Assembly (NCBI RefSeq): GCF_014856545.2
Contig: NZ_CP109811.1
Coordinates: 1,916,001-1,980,000 of the forward strand
Length of the DNA: 64,000 nucleotides
Reading direction: 5' to 3'
From: Mesobacillus jeotgali
GTDB lineage: Bacteria; Bacillota; Bacilli; Bacillales; Cytobacillaceae
A model generated the notes under the pieces. It saw nothing but the letters and a program-made list of their open reading frames with translations. It was not told the DNA's origin and did not search any database. A program made the translations under genes and the position numbers. Shown here one piece after another: positions 55,264-63,292 of this stretch. The stretch's first letter is position 1. Every line of letters begins with the position of its first letter.

Positions 55264-55349
55264 GGCAGTATATGAAACAAGCTTATGTAAAATCATTATA
55301 AATATAGTAATTATTACAAGTGCTATATTAGTATATAGCATATACTGCC
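55264..55349. repeat. 86-bp foldback element with 11-bp perfect ends
   Basis: GGCAGTATATG (55264-55274) is the exact reverse complement of CATATACTGCC (55339-55349). Overlapping its right end is a second dyad, TGCTATAT, TAGT, ATATAGCA (55321-55340). No coding potential. The rest of the gap to ccdA (55350-55532) is AT-rich sequence without a clear signal. Confidence 0.78.
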
Positions 55350-55532
55350 AAATTTCAAAAGAAACATTTGTAAAATATTTTCCTGTTAAAAATATACACC
55401 ATAGTTTAATACCCAGTTTTTAAAAAGGTAAACACCTTTTCTATAGAAATTAATAAATTGTTCACAGTTAAACTATAATAGTAGTATATGGTTTTGTTAG
55501 AATGGGACTAACGAATATGGACTGGAGATGGA

Positions 55533-56243
55533 ATGATGACAGATATTAATATTTTCATTGCTATGGGAGCGGGATTCCTAAGCTTTATTTCTCCATGCTG
55601 CTTGCCGCTTTATCCCGCATTTTTGTCTTATATAACTGGAATGTCCGTGGGTGAACTGAAAGGCGAAAATGCGATGCTGCAAAAGCGCAGTCTGCTCCAC
55701 ACCTTATTTTTCCTGCTGGGCTTTTCGGTGATTTTTATTGCAATTGGGTTCGGAACTTCTTTCGTAGGCCAATTTTTCATGCAGTACCAGGATCTCATCC
55801 GTCAATTGGGTGCCATCTTTATAGTTGCCTTCGGATTAATGGTTATTGGTTTCTTTAAGCCTGAATTTTTAATGAAAGACAGGAAGATAGAATTCAAGAA
55901 CCGTCCATCAGGTTATTTCGGGTCTTCATTGATCGGTATGGCTTTTGCAGCAGGCTGGACTCCATGTACTGGACCGATCCTTGCATCGGTCATTCTGCTT
56001 GCGAGCTCAAATCCTGGATCAGGTATGATTTATATGATCGCTTACACACTTGGATTTGCGATTCCATTTTTCATCCTATCTTTCTTTATCGGAAAAATGC
56101 AGTGGATCCGTAAGCATAATGTGAAAATTGTTAAAATTGGCGGCTATATCATGATCTTAGTCGGTATCATGCTGTTCTTCGACTGGATGACGAAGCTGAT
56201 TTCGATTCTTTCTATGTTTTTTGGCGATTTTACAGGTTTTTAA
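55533..56243 (+). CDS. ccdA: cytochrome c biogenesis protein CcdA
   Basis: 236 residues, six membrane helices. The two redox cysteines are in [18 protein letters not shown] and [14 protein letters not shown]. CcdA carries reducing equivalents across the membrane for cytochrome c maturation and spore formation. One of two adjacent ATGs (55533, 55536) is the start. Followed by yneI and yneJ, as in B. subtilis. Confidence 0.96.
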   Translation: MMTDINIFIAMGAGFLSFISPCCLPLYPAFLSYITGMSVGELKGENAMLQKRSLLHTLFFLLGFSVIFIAIGFGTSFVGQFFMQYQDLIRQLGAIFIVAFGLMVIGFFKPEFLMKDRKIEFKNRPSGYFGSSLIGMAFAAGWTPCTGPILASVILLASSNPGSGMIYMIAYTLGFAIPFFILSFFIGKMQWIRKHNVKIVKIGGYIMILVGIMLFFDWMTKLISILSMFFGDFTGF

Positions 56244-56501
56244 AATGTGATAATTGGATGCGTTTAGCTCTGTAAAAATTTTTATGGAGTAATGCCGAAA
56301 TCCGATTAAACCGTTAAAAACTTTGGGTTATTCAGGTACTTAATGACCAAAATTAGAATTATCTCATAAGGAACTTTTTCCAGCCGAGAATTTTGTCGGT
56401 GTCTTTACATTGAAAATAATGGTTAAATATAGTTATATAGTAATGAAGGAGAAATTTAACAAATTAATATATTTGTTGTGATTGTCGGGGAGGATACAGC
56501 A

Positions 56502-56861
56502 ATGGCCAGAATTTTGATAGTTGACGACGCAAAATTTATGAGGATCACCTTAACCAATATTCTGAAGAAAGCAAATCACGAAATAGTAGGGGAAGCTGAA
56601 AACGGACGTGAAGCAGTCATGCTGTATCGTGAGCTAAAGCCCGACCTTGTGACAATGGATATTACAATGCCTGAAATGAGCGGACTGGATGCTGTAAAAG
56701 AAATCAAAAAAGATTTTAAAGATGCAAAAATTATCATGTGCTCTGCCATGGGTCAGCAGAAAATGGTAGTGGATGCCATCGAGGCAGGCGCGAAGGATTT
56801 TATCGTTAAACCATTCGATGATTCACAGGTAGTTGACTCCGTATCAAGAGTATTAAGATAA
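56502..56861 (+). CDS. yneI: CheY-like response regulator YneI
   Basis: 119 residues from ATG 56502, behind GGGGAGGATAC. REC domain only: ILIVDDAKFMRITL, phosphoacceptor aspartate in VTMDITMPEMSG, MCSAMGQQ and FIVKPF. Close in style to CheY. In the conserved ccdA-yneI-yneJ cluster; its partner kinase is unknown. Confidence 0.93.
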   Translation: MARILIVDDAKFMRITLTNILKKANHEIVGEAENGREAVMLYRELKPDLVTMDITMPEMSGLDAVKEIKKDFKDAKIIMCSAMGQQKMVVDAIEAGAKDFIVKPFDDSQVVDSVSRVLR

Positions 56862-56866
56862 AAAAC

Positions 56867-56898
56867 AGCCATTTAAGACTATCTTAAATGGCTTATTT
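56867..56898 (+). terminator. terminator between yneI and yneJ
   Basis: AGCCATTTAAGA, loop CTA, TCTTAAATGGCT, then TATTTTC. Confidence 0.85.
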
Positions 56899-56943
56899 TC
56901 ATTATAATAATGTGGAAATCTATAATAAGGGATGAAATTAAGA

Positions 56944-57426
56944 ATGAATTATGTTTTGGCGTCAACAGTTGGAGCAGTTGGCATGGCCATCTTTGTGACT
57001 TTCATGAGAATGAAGGCCGCCAAAAAACCAGCATCTGCCAAGAAAATTATCTTACCGCCAATCTTCATGAGCACCGGTGCGCTCATGTTCATCTTCCCAA
57101 TGTTCCGGGTAAATTCTTTACAGATTATTGAGGCACTTACAGTGGGAATGTTATTTTCGATACTTCTTATAAAGACCTCTAAATTTGAAGTGCGGGGTCG
57201 GGAAATCTTTCTAAAAAGATCCAAGGCGTTTGCCTTCATTTTGATCGGTCTGTTGATCGTACGTGTAATTGCTAAGCTTGTGCTAAGCAGCTCATTCGAT
57301 GTAGGTGAACTGGGCGGCATGTTCTGGATTCTCGCTTTTGGGATGATCGTTCCGTGGCGAGTCGCGATGTATTTGCAGTTTAAAAAGCTTCACAATGCAG
57401 TGAATAGTAGTAAGAATGTGAATTAA
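56944..57426 (+). CDS. yneJ: CcdC/YneJ membrane protein
   Basis: About 160 residues from ATG 56944 (ATG 56932 is also in frame). Four or five hydrophobic helices; ASAKKIILPPIFMSTGALMFIFPMFRV and RGREIFLKRSKAFAFILIGLLIVR are typical of CcdC. It is linked to ccdA in bacilli but not essential for cytochrome c. Function unknown. Confidence 0.93.
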   Translation: MNYVLASTVGAVGMAIFVTFMRMKAAKKPASAKKIILPPIFMSTGALMFIFPMFRVNSLQIIEALTVGMLFSILLIKTSKFEVRGREIFLKRSKAFAFILIGLLIVRVIAKLVLSSSFDVGELGGMFWILAFGMIVPWRVAMYLQFKKLHNAVNSSKNVN

Positions 57427-57432
57427 TCAGAA

Positions 57433-57463
57433 AACCTTTGCCAAGCAGCAAAGGTTTTTTTGT
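57433..57463 (+). terminator. yneJ terminator
   Basis: AACCTTTGC, loop CAAGCA, GCAAAGGTT, then TTTTTT. Confidence 0.9.
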
Positions 57464-57589
57464 TATTTCGCTTAGTGTTGGAAATTTTGGATATAAATGT
57501 ATTTTATTGAATGGTATGATGGAGTTAATTGAATTATTAAAAAGTGAAAAATTAGATTTTCTTGGAGTTGTTTTCGAGGGGGAGATAAA

Positions 57590-58144
57590 GTGCTGCATAT
57601 CCAGGCTGTTTTTATAGACCGTGATGGAACCCTTGGGGGAAGTGACAAAGTGATTTATCCAGGGGATTTTAAGTTATTCCCGGGTGTCAAGGAATCAATT
57701 AAGCTATTAAAAAACAATAATATTTTAGTTTATTCTTTTACGAACCAACCAGGGATCGCGAATGGAGAAGCTGCTGTTGCCCAGTTTGAGGAAGAGTTGA
57801 AATACTCTGGTTTGGATAAGGCATACATTTGTCCTCATAGCCATGAGGAAAGCTGCACTTGCAGGAAACCTTCGCCCGGCATGCTGAAAAGAGCTGCGTT
57901 TGAAAATAATCTGGAATTAAATCGTTGTGCTGTGATAGGTGATAGATGGACGGACATGCTGGCTGCCGATGAAGCTGGCAGCATCAAGATATTGGTCAAA
58001 ACAGGCAGCGGCCAGGAAGCCTATGATAAATACATAAACAAACAGTATTATGGCCGATGGGGAGAAATCCAGCCGGACTTTATTGCCAGTGATTTGAATG
58101 AGGCAATACACTGGCTTATGGGGAAGGAAGGAATAAAGAAATGA
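57590..58144 (+). CDS. HAD-IIIA family phosphatase with zinc site (GmhB/HisB-N-like)
   Basis: 184 residues from GTG 57590 behind GAGGGGGAG. HAD motif I is FIDRDGTLGG, motif II SFTNQPGI, motif III RKPSPGML and motif IV GDRWTDMLAAD. CPHSHEESCTCRKP is the zinc-binding loop found in heptose-bisphosphate and histidinol phosphatases. Substrate unknown; Gram-positive members are often unassigned. Overlaps the next small gene by four bases. Confidence 0.88.
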   Translation: MLHIQAVFIDRDGTLGGSDKVIYPGDFKLFPGVKESIKLLKNNNILVYSFTNQPGIANGEAAVAQFEEELKYSGLDKAYICPHSHEESCTCRKPSPGMLKRAAFENNLELNRCAVIGDRWTDMLAADEAGSIKILVKTGSGQEAYDKYINKQYYGRWGEIQPDFIASDLNEAIHWLMGKEGIKK

Positions 58145-58275
58145 CGGTCATTATAGCCATTCTTTTATTTGCATTTATGGTCGATTTTACAAAGCTCAGG
58201 AAGCAAAATGAGAAAATGATTGAACAGAACGATCAAATCATATCTCTGCTTGAGGAGATCGCGAAAAGAGGTTGA
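58141..58275 (+). CDS. 44-residue membrane-anchored coiled-coil protein
   Basis: ATGA overlap with the phosphatase stop. One N-terminal helix (TVIIAILLFAFMVDF) then KLRKQNEKMIEQNDQIISLLEEIAKR, a heptad-type helix. Translational coupling supports it as a real gene. It resembles in plan the 39-residue protein at 13481. Function unknown. Confidence 0.7.
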   Translation: MTVIIAILLFAFMVDFTKLRKQNEKMIEQNDQIISLLEEIAKRG

Positions 58276-58377
58276 GCCAGGTAAGAAGGATCAGGGATAA
58301 CGGAAATAATAGGGAGAACATCGAAGTCTAAATTTTGAGGAATTGCGCGATATTCTCGAATAATTGGAGGAGCATTC

Positions 58378-58587
58378 ATGTTAAATAAACAAGGTTTTGA
58401 TTTATGGGCAGATGGCTATGACAAAACAGTACAGGTAAGTGAAGAAAATGGAGTATATCCCTTTGCAGGTTATCGAGCCATCTTGAATAAAATTTTCAAT
58501 GAAGTTATGGAAAAGGAAAATGCGAGAGTTCTGGATATCGGTTTTGGTACAGGGGTTCTGACAGCCAAGCTGTATGAAAATAGGTGA
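58378..58587 (+). pseudogene. truncated SAM-dependent methyltransferase
   Basis: 69 residues: a normal methyltransferase N-terminus (NKQGFDLWADGYDKTVQVSEENG) and motif I (VLDIGFGTGVLTAKLYE), then a stop. The remaining two thirds of the fold are missing, and the NUDIX gene begins at once. A deletion has probably fused the start of one gene to the front of another. GGAGGAG precedes the ATG, so it may still be translated. Confidence 0.8.
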
Positions 58588-58593
58588 TTGATA

Positions 58594-59025
58594 GTGAAAA
58601 AAGGAGTCATCAGGCCACTGGCTATTTGTCTATTAAAAAAAGGTGAGTCGATACTGGCAGCAGAAGGTTATGATTTGGTGAAGAAGGATTACTACTACCG
58701 GCCGATTGGCGGTGGAATTGAATACGGTGAAAAAAGCTTGGACGCACTTAAAAGAGAAGTGTATGAAGAAATTTCTGCCGAGATTAAGAATATAAACTAC
58801 CTCGGAACAATTGAAAATATTTTTACCTATAACGGTGAATTAGGCCATGAGATTGTGGTCGTTTATGAGGCGGAGTTCAAGGATGAAGCTTTCTATCATT
58901 TGGATACTTTTACAGGGAAGGAAGATGACGGATCTGTTTTTTCGTTAAAGTGGATTCCTGTAAGTGAGTTTGGACCTAATAAGTTGAGATTGGTTCCTGA
59001 TGGGTTGCTGGATTTAATCTGCTAA
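58594..59025 (+). CDS. NUDIX hydrolase
   Basis: 143 residues, GTG 58594 six bases after AGGTGA (TTG 58588 is the alternative). The NUDIX box is complete: GGGIEYGEKSLDALKREVYEEI. RPLAICLLKKGESILAAEGYD is a typical first strand. Substrate unknown. Its leader includes the truncated methyltransferase. Confidence 0.88.
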   Translation: MKKGVIRPLAICLLKKGESILAAEGYDLVKKDYYYRPIGGGIEYGEKSLDALKREVYEEISAEIKNINYLGTIENIFTYNGELGHEIVVVYEAEFKDEAFYHLDTFTGKEDDGSVFSLKWIPVSEFGPNKLRLVPDGLLDLIC

Positions 59026-59037
59026 GGAGTGGAAGAG

Positions 59038-59595
59038 GTGGTAAAAGTGGATGTGTATACTGAAACTGAAAGACTGGTTTTACGCCCATTTAAGCGAGAT
59101 GATTATCATAATTGGTATAAGCAGTTTGATAACCGATTGCCATCTCAATACAGGCATGACGATGGACGCCCATCCAATTTGGATGTATACACGGAAGATT
59201 GGTTTGCCGAGTGGGTAAGCAATTTTGACCAGTCAGCGAAGGAAGATAAAAGGTATAACCTTGGAGTTTTTCGAAAAGAAGATGGTGTGAATGTTGGAAA
59301 AATAGAACTGATGACCATTATGAGAATGGATTATCAATGGGCAATGATGGGTTACTCGATCCATAATCAATTCTGGAAAAAAGGCTATGGGATCGAAAGT
59401 GTTGTTGCTGCGAGGGAACTATTTTTCAATAGACTCGATTTCCATAGAATTGAATTGCATATTCACGTAGACAACCTTCCGTCGATCAACTTGGCCAAAA
59501 AAGCAGGTTTCATTTATGAATGTGTTAGAAAGGACTTTTCCCTGGAAAATGACCGCTGGACGGACTTTTGTATTTATTATCAGAACCGAAGCTAG
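59038..59595 (+). CDS. GNAT acetyltransferase, RimJ/RimL type
   Basis: 185 residues from GTG 59038, eight bases after AAGGAG (GTG 59029 also in frame). TETERLVLRPFKRDDYHNWYKQF, then GYSIHNQFWKKGYGIESVVAARELFF and the C-terminal VDNLPSINLAKKAGFIYECVRKD are RimJ/RimL family patterns. Family members acetylate protein N-termini or small amines. Confidence 0.87.
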   Translation: MVKVDVYTETERLVLRPFKRDDYHNWYKQFDNRLPSQYRHDDGRPSNLDVYTEDWFAEWVSNFDQSAKEDKRYNLGVFRKEDGVNVGKIELMTIMRMDYQWAMMGYSIHNQFWKKGYGIESVVAARELFFNRLDFHRIELHIHVDNLPSINLAKKAGFIYECVRKDFSLENDRWTDFCIYYQNRS

Positions 59596-59608
59596 GAAGG
59601 TGAATTAA

Positions 59609-60433
59609 TTGAACAAGGTGAGTCAAATTGCCCCAATGGACCTTTACCAGCATAGAGGTGACTTAGATTCTTTTCTCTTAAAAAATCTAAGTCCACTTGT
59701 AAATGAAAATACGTGGATGAAAGAGTGGAAACAAATTGCGGAACGGTTTCAGTTGTTTAAATTCAAAGAACTCACAGAAGGGGAGGCTGAGGCTTACTCC
59801 TGGGATGCCAAAAGGGTAAATGAAATCATTGATGAAACAATAAACAATGCTCGTAACCATCTTTCTTTTGATGAGGTAACAGTGACTGTTTTTCCAGCGA
59901 TACCATTCCCATGGCACAAGAAACTTCCTCAATCAATGTGGACAAATGGATTTACCAACGGTCCAAACAACATCCAGATTGCAGTCCTGCCTGAACCAGA
60001 CGAAGACTTTCTTAGCTATATGATTGCCCACGAACTCCATCATGCCATACCATGTAATCCTATCTATGACCTTACTCTCGATACTTTTTCCCTGGCCGAA
60101 TGGTTTAAGATGGAAGGGGGCGCGGAATTTTTCAGCTTAAGCCTTTACCCCGATAAGCGTTGGTGGAAGGATGAATTCACCTCAGAAGTGGAGTTGAATT
60201 ATTGGAGGGAAGCGAAAAGCGTATATGATTCTACCGATGGTAAGACCAAAAACCTTTTTACTTTTGGCAATCCGAAGCAGGGAATTCCATATATGGCTGG
60301 CTATGCATTCGCCTATCATCTTTTCCTGGCTTTCGCGGAGGTTTATCCTGATAAAACGTTTGAGGATTTACTACTCATAAAACCTGAGTCTTTCCTTGAA
60401 AACTATCAGGAAAATGGATTGGAGAAAATGTAG
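59609..60433 (+). CDS. HExxH zinc protease-like protein, DUF2268 type
   Basis: 274 residues from TTG 59609 behind GGAAGGTGA. MIAHELHHAIPCNPIYDLTLDTFSLAEWFKMEGGAEFFSLSLYP gives the zinc ligands in HELHH plus the glutamate in the GGAEF helix. This is the pattern of predicted zinc proteases DUF2268. No signal peptide, so it is likely cytosolic. Second HExxH protein in the window after the one at 25522; they are not close relatives. Confidence 0.8.
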   Translation: MNKVSQIAPMDLYQHRGDLDSFLLKNLSPLVNENTWMKEWKQIAERFQLFKFKELTEGEAEAYSWDAKRVNEIIDETINNARNHLSFDEVTVTVFPAIPFPWHKKLPQSMWTNGFTNGPNNIQIAVLPEPDEDFLSYMIAHELHHAIPCNPIYDLTLDTFSLAEWFKMEGGAEFFSLSLYPDKRWWKDEFTSEVELNYWREAKSVYDSTDGKTKNLFTFGNPKQGIPYMAGYAFAYHLFLAFAEVYPDKTFEDLLLIKPESFLENYQENGLEKM

Positions 60434-60451
60434 TGTGTATTAGAAGGCGAG

Positions 60452-60490
60452 AGGCAGCAACCTATAGACAGGCTGCTGCCTTCATTTTTT
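60452..60490. terminator. bidirectional terminator
   Basis: AGGCAGCA ... TGCTGCCT stem followed by TTCATTTTTT; it serves the HExxH gene and the convergent phosphatase gene. Confidence 0.8.
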
Positions 60491-61074
60491 CAAGTGCGAA
60501 GAAGTTCTTCCTTCCAAAGCCGTTCACAAGCGACTAATTCAAAGTGGTCGTTAATTAAGAGCTTATAAATATCTGGTTTGGTGGTTTGTTTCCAGAACTC
60601 GAAGTCATATTTTTTGTCAAAATAGTTCATCGTGCAGGCCATAATATTACCATGAATACCTATTGCGATTTTCTGGCCTTTATACTTCTTTACGGCATTC
60701 CTTAACCCATCAATTCCTCGTTGCTGCACTTCAAGATTGGTTTCTCCTCCAGGAAATTTGTATGCAGGGTTTGAGAAGACTTTTTGCATGGCTTCCACTG
60801 GATTTTCAAAATGATGATTTCTGTCAGCTAGATCCCGTTCTCTAAAACGGGGAACTAACTCAATTTCCAGATTCAGCAGATTTGCCAGTCCTTCGACCGT
60901 TTGTCTTGCTCTGACATATGAACTTGAAATGATTTGATTGATATTTTCCTGTAAAAGAATTTGAGTGATTTTCTCTGCATCTCTCCAGCCTTTTTCGGAA
61001 AGCTCCCGTGTCTCCTCATTCTCCAGGGAGAAGACAGAATGAGCGTGTCTTACGAAATATACTTCTGTAATCAT
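60490..61074 (-). CDS. histidine phosphatase family protein
   Basis: 194 residues, phosphoglycerate-mutase-like fold: EVYFVRHAHSVFSLENEETRELSEKGWRDAEKI with catalytic R-H, SSSYVRARQTVEGL, RFRERDLADRNHHF and the second histidine in AIGIHGNIMACTM. It removes phosphate from small molecules; substrate unknown. The NUDIX gene precedes it by 11 bases, so they form an operon. Confidence 0.9.
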   Translation of the reverse strand: MITEVYFVRHAHSVFSLENEETRELSEKGWRDAEKITQILLQENINQIISSSYVRARQTVEGLANLLNLEIELVPRFRERDLADRNHHFENPVEAMQKVFSNPAYKFPGGETNLEVQQRGIDGLRNAVKKYKGQKIAIGIHGNIMACTMNYFDKKYDFEFWKQTTKPDIYKLLINDHFELVACERLWKEELLRT

Positions 61075-61085
61075 CTTTTAAACCT

Positions 61086-61475
61086 CTATACTTTCAACTT
61101 CATAGCTTCTAATACTTTAGCAACGTGAAGATCATCCTTCACCGATTCAAGTGAATGCCATTTCACTTCTTTTAATGTTTGTTTGTCGCCAAGTTCAGGG
61201 TCGTGGCCGAGCGAGGCTTCTTTGTCGTTTAATGGTCGCACTAAAAAACACCTTTCCTCCCCACCGCTGTATCGACCAGTAAAAAGATAGTCAACTACTT
61301 CAACATCCAGATTCACTTCTTCTTTCACTTCCCGAATGACTGCGTCTTCATAGGTTTCTCCTGCTTCAAGACCTCCGCCAGGAAGTGTCCAGAAAGAACC
61401 GTCCGAATAGACATGTTTTGTCATAAGTATATAATTGTTTTTAATGATGGCAGCAAAAGCTCTCGGTCTAGTCAA
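61086..61475 (-). CDS. NUDIX hydrolase
   Basis: 129 residues from TTG 61475, ten bases after GAGGTG; GTG 61484 is closer than usual to that site. NUDIX box GGGLEAGETYEDAVIREVKEEV is complete. FWTLPGGGLEAGE and ERCFLVRPLNDKEA are typical. Substrate unknown. Leads an operon with the histidine phosphatase; the 52-bp array starts just upstream. Confidence 0.88.
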   Translation of the reverse strand: MTRPRAFAAIIKNNYILMTKHVYSDGSFWTLPGGGLEAGETYEDAVIREVKEEVNLDVEVVDYLFTGRYSGGEERCFLVRPLNDKEASLGHDPELGDKQTLKEVKWHSLESVKDDLHVAKVLEAMKLKV

Positions 61476-61540
61476 AAAAATCACGCACCTCACTACTAAT
61501 ATTATAGAAATTTTACTATATTTTAACATGTTAACAGAAT

Positions 61541-61887
61541 CTATTGGACATTTAGAATGTGGATATCGATGAAAATGTCCGATAGAAAGACTCTATCGGC
61601 CAAACGCAAGGCGGAATCTAAGAAAAGTGTCCGATAGAAGGGCTCTATCGGCCAAATGAAAGGCGGAAGCCGAGAAAAGTGTCCGATAGAGGGGCTCTAT
61701 CGGCCAAACACAAGGCGGAAACTCAGAAAAGTGTCCGATAGAAGGGCTCTATCGGTCAAACGGAAGGTGGAAACCTAGAAAAATGTCCGATAGAAGGGGT
61801 CTATCGGCCAAACGGAAGGCGGAAACCGAGAAAAGTGTACGATAGAAGGTCTCTATCGGCAAAACAGAAGGTGGGAACTCTAAAGAT
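61541..61887. repeat. 52-bp tandem array, TGTCCGATAG/CTATCGGCCA type, six to seven units
   Basis: TGTCCGATAG (TGTACGATAG in the last) starts at 61576, 61628, 61680, 61732, 61784 and 61836, each exactly 52 bp after the former; a worn half-unit lies at 61541. Each left arm is followed by seven variable bases and CTATCGG, then about 25 bases of AACGGAAGGCGGAA...GAGAAAAG. Same family as the array at 43881. It fills the region between divergent genes; the rest of this region (61476-61540, 61888-61910) holds only the ribosome sites. Confidence 0.95.
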
Positions 61888-61910
61888 TCCCACAAAAGGG
61901 GGCAGGGCAA

Positions 61911-63083
61911 ATGGTCAATTCAATAAACCATTCTGATACAGCGATTATCGGTGCTGGTATCGGGGGACTATCCGCGGCGATTGCCTTGCAGCAGCTGGGC
62001 CTTAAGGTGAAGGTTCTTGAGAGAGCTTCGGAACTAAAGGAGATGGGTGCAGGTATTGTATTGTCTGCCAACGCAATCAAGGTTTTGGAAAAACTCGGGT
62101 TAGCGGATCAGGTGCGCCAGGCTGGCTCGCCAGTGAAAAAGGCGGAAATTAGGACTCCTGATGGACAACTTATTGTAGAAATGCCGGTCCACATGCAGGC
62201 AGAACGATATGGAACGTTCAGCTATTTACTATACCGTCCTGATTTACAAAGAATTTTATATGAAAAATTAGATCCTAATACAGTAGTGCTTGGAAAAAAG
62301 TTTTTACGACTGGAACAGGATCCTGAAAAAATCACAAGCTTTTTTGAGAATGGAGAAATACTAAATTCAGGCCTTCTCATTGGAGCGGATGGGGTACATT
62401 CTCGAGTAAGGCAGTATATTATGGAGGAGTCAAAGCTGCGCTATTCAGGCTTCACTGCTGTCAGAGGAATTTCAAAATATGAAGATGCCCGTTTTCCGGC
62501 CGAACTGGGTGGAGGATTCGAAGCGTGGGGTAACGGAAAGAGATTTGGTTTTTCACATTTAGGAAATGGCCGCGTGTTTTGGTTCGCTGCGATCAACACG
62601 CCTCAAGGGTCACTTGTTAAGGTTGAAAATAAAAGACATCTCGCTTTACAGCAATTCAAAGGTTGGTGGGGACCAATTGCAGATGTCATTGATTCTACCA
62701 AAGAGGAGAACATCCTTGTTCATGAAATTTTTGATCGCAAGCCGCTGAAAAAATGGCATAAAGGAAGAGTGACTCTGTTGGGAGATGCAGCCCATCCCAT
62801 GCTGCCGAACCTGGGGCAAGGCGGAGCCCAGGCGATGGAGGATGCATTAATTCTCGCACGCTATCTCAAGGAATATCCTCAAGAAGTTGAGGAAGCATAC
62901 AGTCTATTTGAGCAAGAGAGAATACCACGCGTTACAAGAATTATTAAAGACTCAAGAATGATGGCTAGAATGATGCAACTTGAAAACCCGGCGGCGATGA
63001 TGGTCAGAAATCAAATTATTAGGCATGTTCCAGATAAACTTAAAATTAACAGACTGGATTGGATACTTGGATACAAAGCTTAA
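61911..63083 (+). CDS. FAD-dependent monooxygenase (salicylate hydroxylase-like)
   Basis: 390 residues. FAD motif GAGIGGLSAAIALQQLG near 15, DG motif IGADGVHSRVRQ near 160 and GD motif LLGDAAHPMLPNLGQGGAQAMEDA near 285 define the class A flavoprotein hydroxylases. They hydroxylate aromatic rings with NAD(P)H. Similar to B. subtilis YetM. The 52-bp array occupies its promoter region. Confidence 0.9.
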   Translation: MVNSINHSDTAIIGAGIGGLSAAIALQQLGLKVKVLERASELKEMGAGIVLSANAIKVLEKLGLADQVRQAGSPVKKAEIRTPDGQLIVEMPVHMQAERYGTFSYLLYRPDLQRILYEKLDPNTVVLGKKFLRLEQDPEKITSFFENGEILNSGLLIGADGVHSRVRQYIMEESKLRYSGFTAVRGISKYEDARFPAELGGGFEAWGNGKRFGFSHLGNGRVFWFAAINTPQGSLVKVENKRHLALQQFKGWWGPIADVIDSTKEENILVHEIFDRKPLKKWHKGRVTLLGDAAHPMLPNLGQGGAQAMEDALILARYLKEYPQEVEEAYSLFEQERIPRVTRIIKDSRMMARMMQLENPAAMMVRNQIIRHVPDKLKINRLDWILGYKA

Positions 63084-63088
63084 TAAGA

Positions 63089-63111
63089 GCTGCTTTCGAG
63101 CAGCCTTTTTT
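63089..63111 (+). terminator. terminator after the monooxygenase gene
   Basis: GCTGCT, loop TTCG, AGCAGC, then CTTTTTTA. Confidence 0.8.
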
Positions 63112-63119
63112 ATATTTAT

Positions 63120-63134
63120 TGATAATAATTATTA
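63120..63134. promoter_or_regulatory. Fur-box-like sequence
   Basis: TGATAAT-A-ATTATTA matches the 7-1-7 Fur box TGATAAT-N-ATTATCA at 14 of 15 positions and less well the Zur and PerR boxes. It is 160 bp from the CDF transporter ATG; relevance is uncertain in such AT-rich DNA. Confidence 0.35.
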
Positions 63135-63254
63135 TTAATGAATTTATTAACAAGTCTGATTTTCTTATGAATAAACATCTGACGATGAATACTATTCTCA
63201 ATTAAAATTTATTTTCTCAATTACTCTTGATTTTCAACTCTTGATTGGTGTGTT

Positions 63255-63276
63255 ATTAGATTATAATAATTCTAAT
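63255..63276 (+). promoter_or_regulatory. operator-like dyad over the CDF transporter promoter
   Basis: ATTAGA, ten bases, TCTAAT, with TATAAT (63262-63267) in the spacer as a -10. TTGATT at 63241-63246 is a possible -35 with a short 15-bp spacer. A metal-responsive repressor would be expected here. Confidence 0.45.
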
Positions 63277-63292
63277 CTAGAGGATGATGTTT

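Noticed and set aside
55178..55423. 81-residue hydrophobic frame on the plus strand
   Set aside because: It is antisense to ynzD, has no ribosome site and its hydrophobic part comes from AT-rich foldback DNA.
61576..61887. CRISPR array
   Set aside because: The whole 52-bp unit is repeated, there are no unique spacers between constant repeats, and no cas gene is present.
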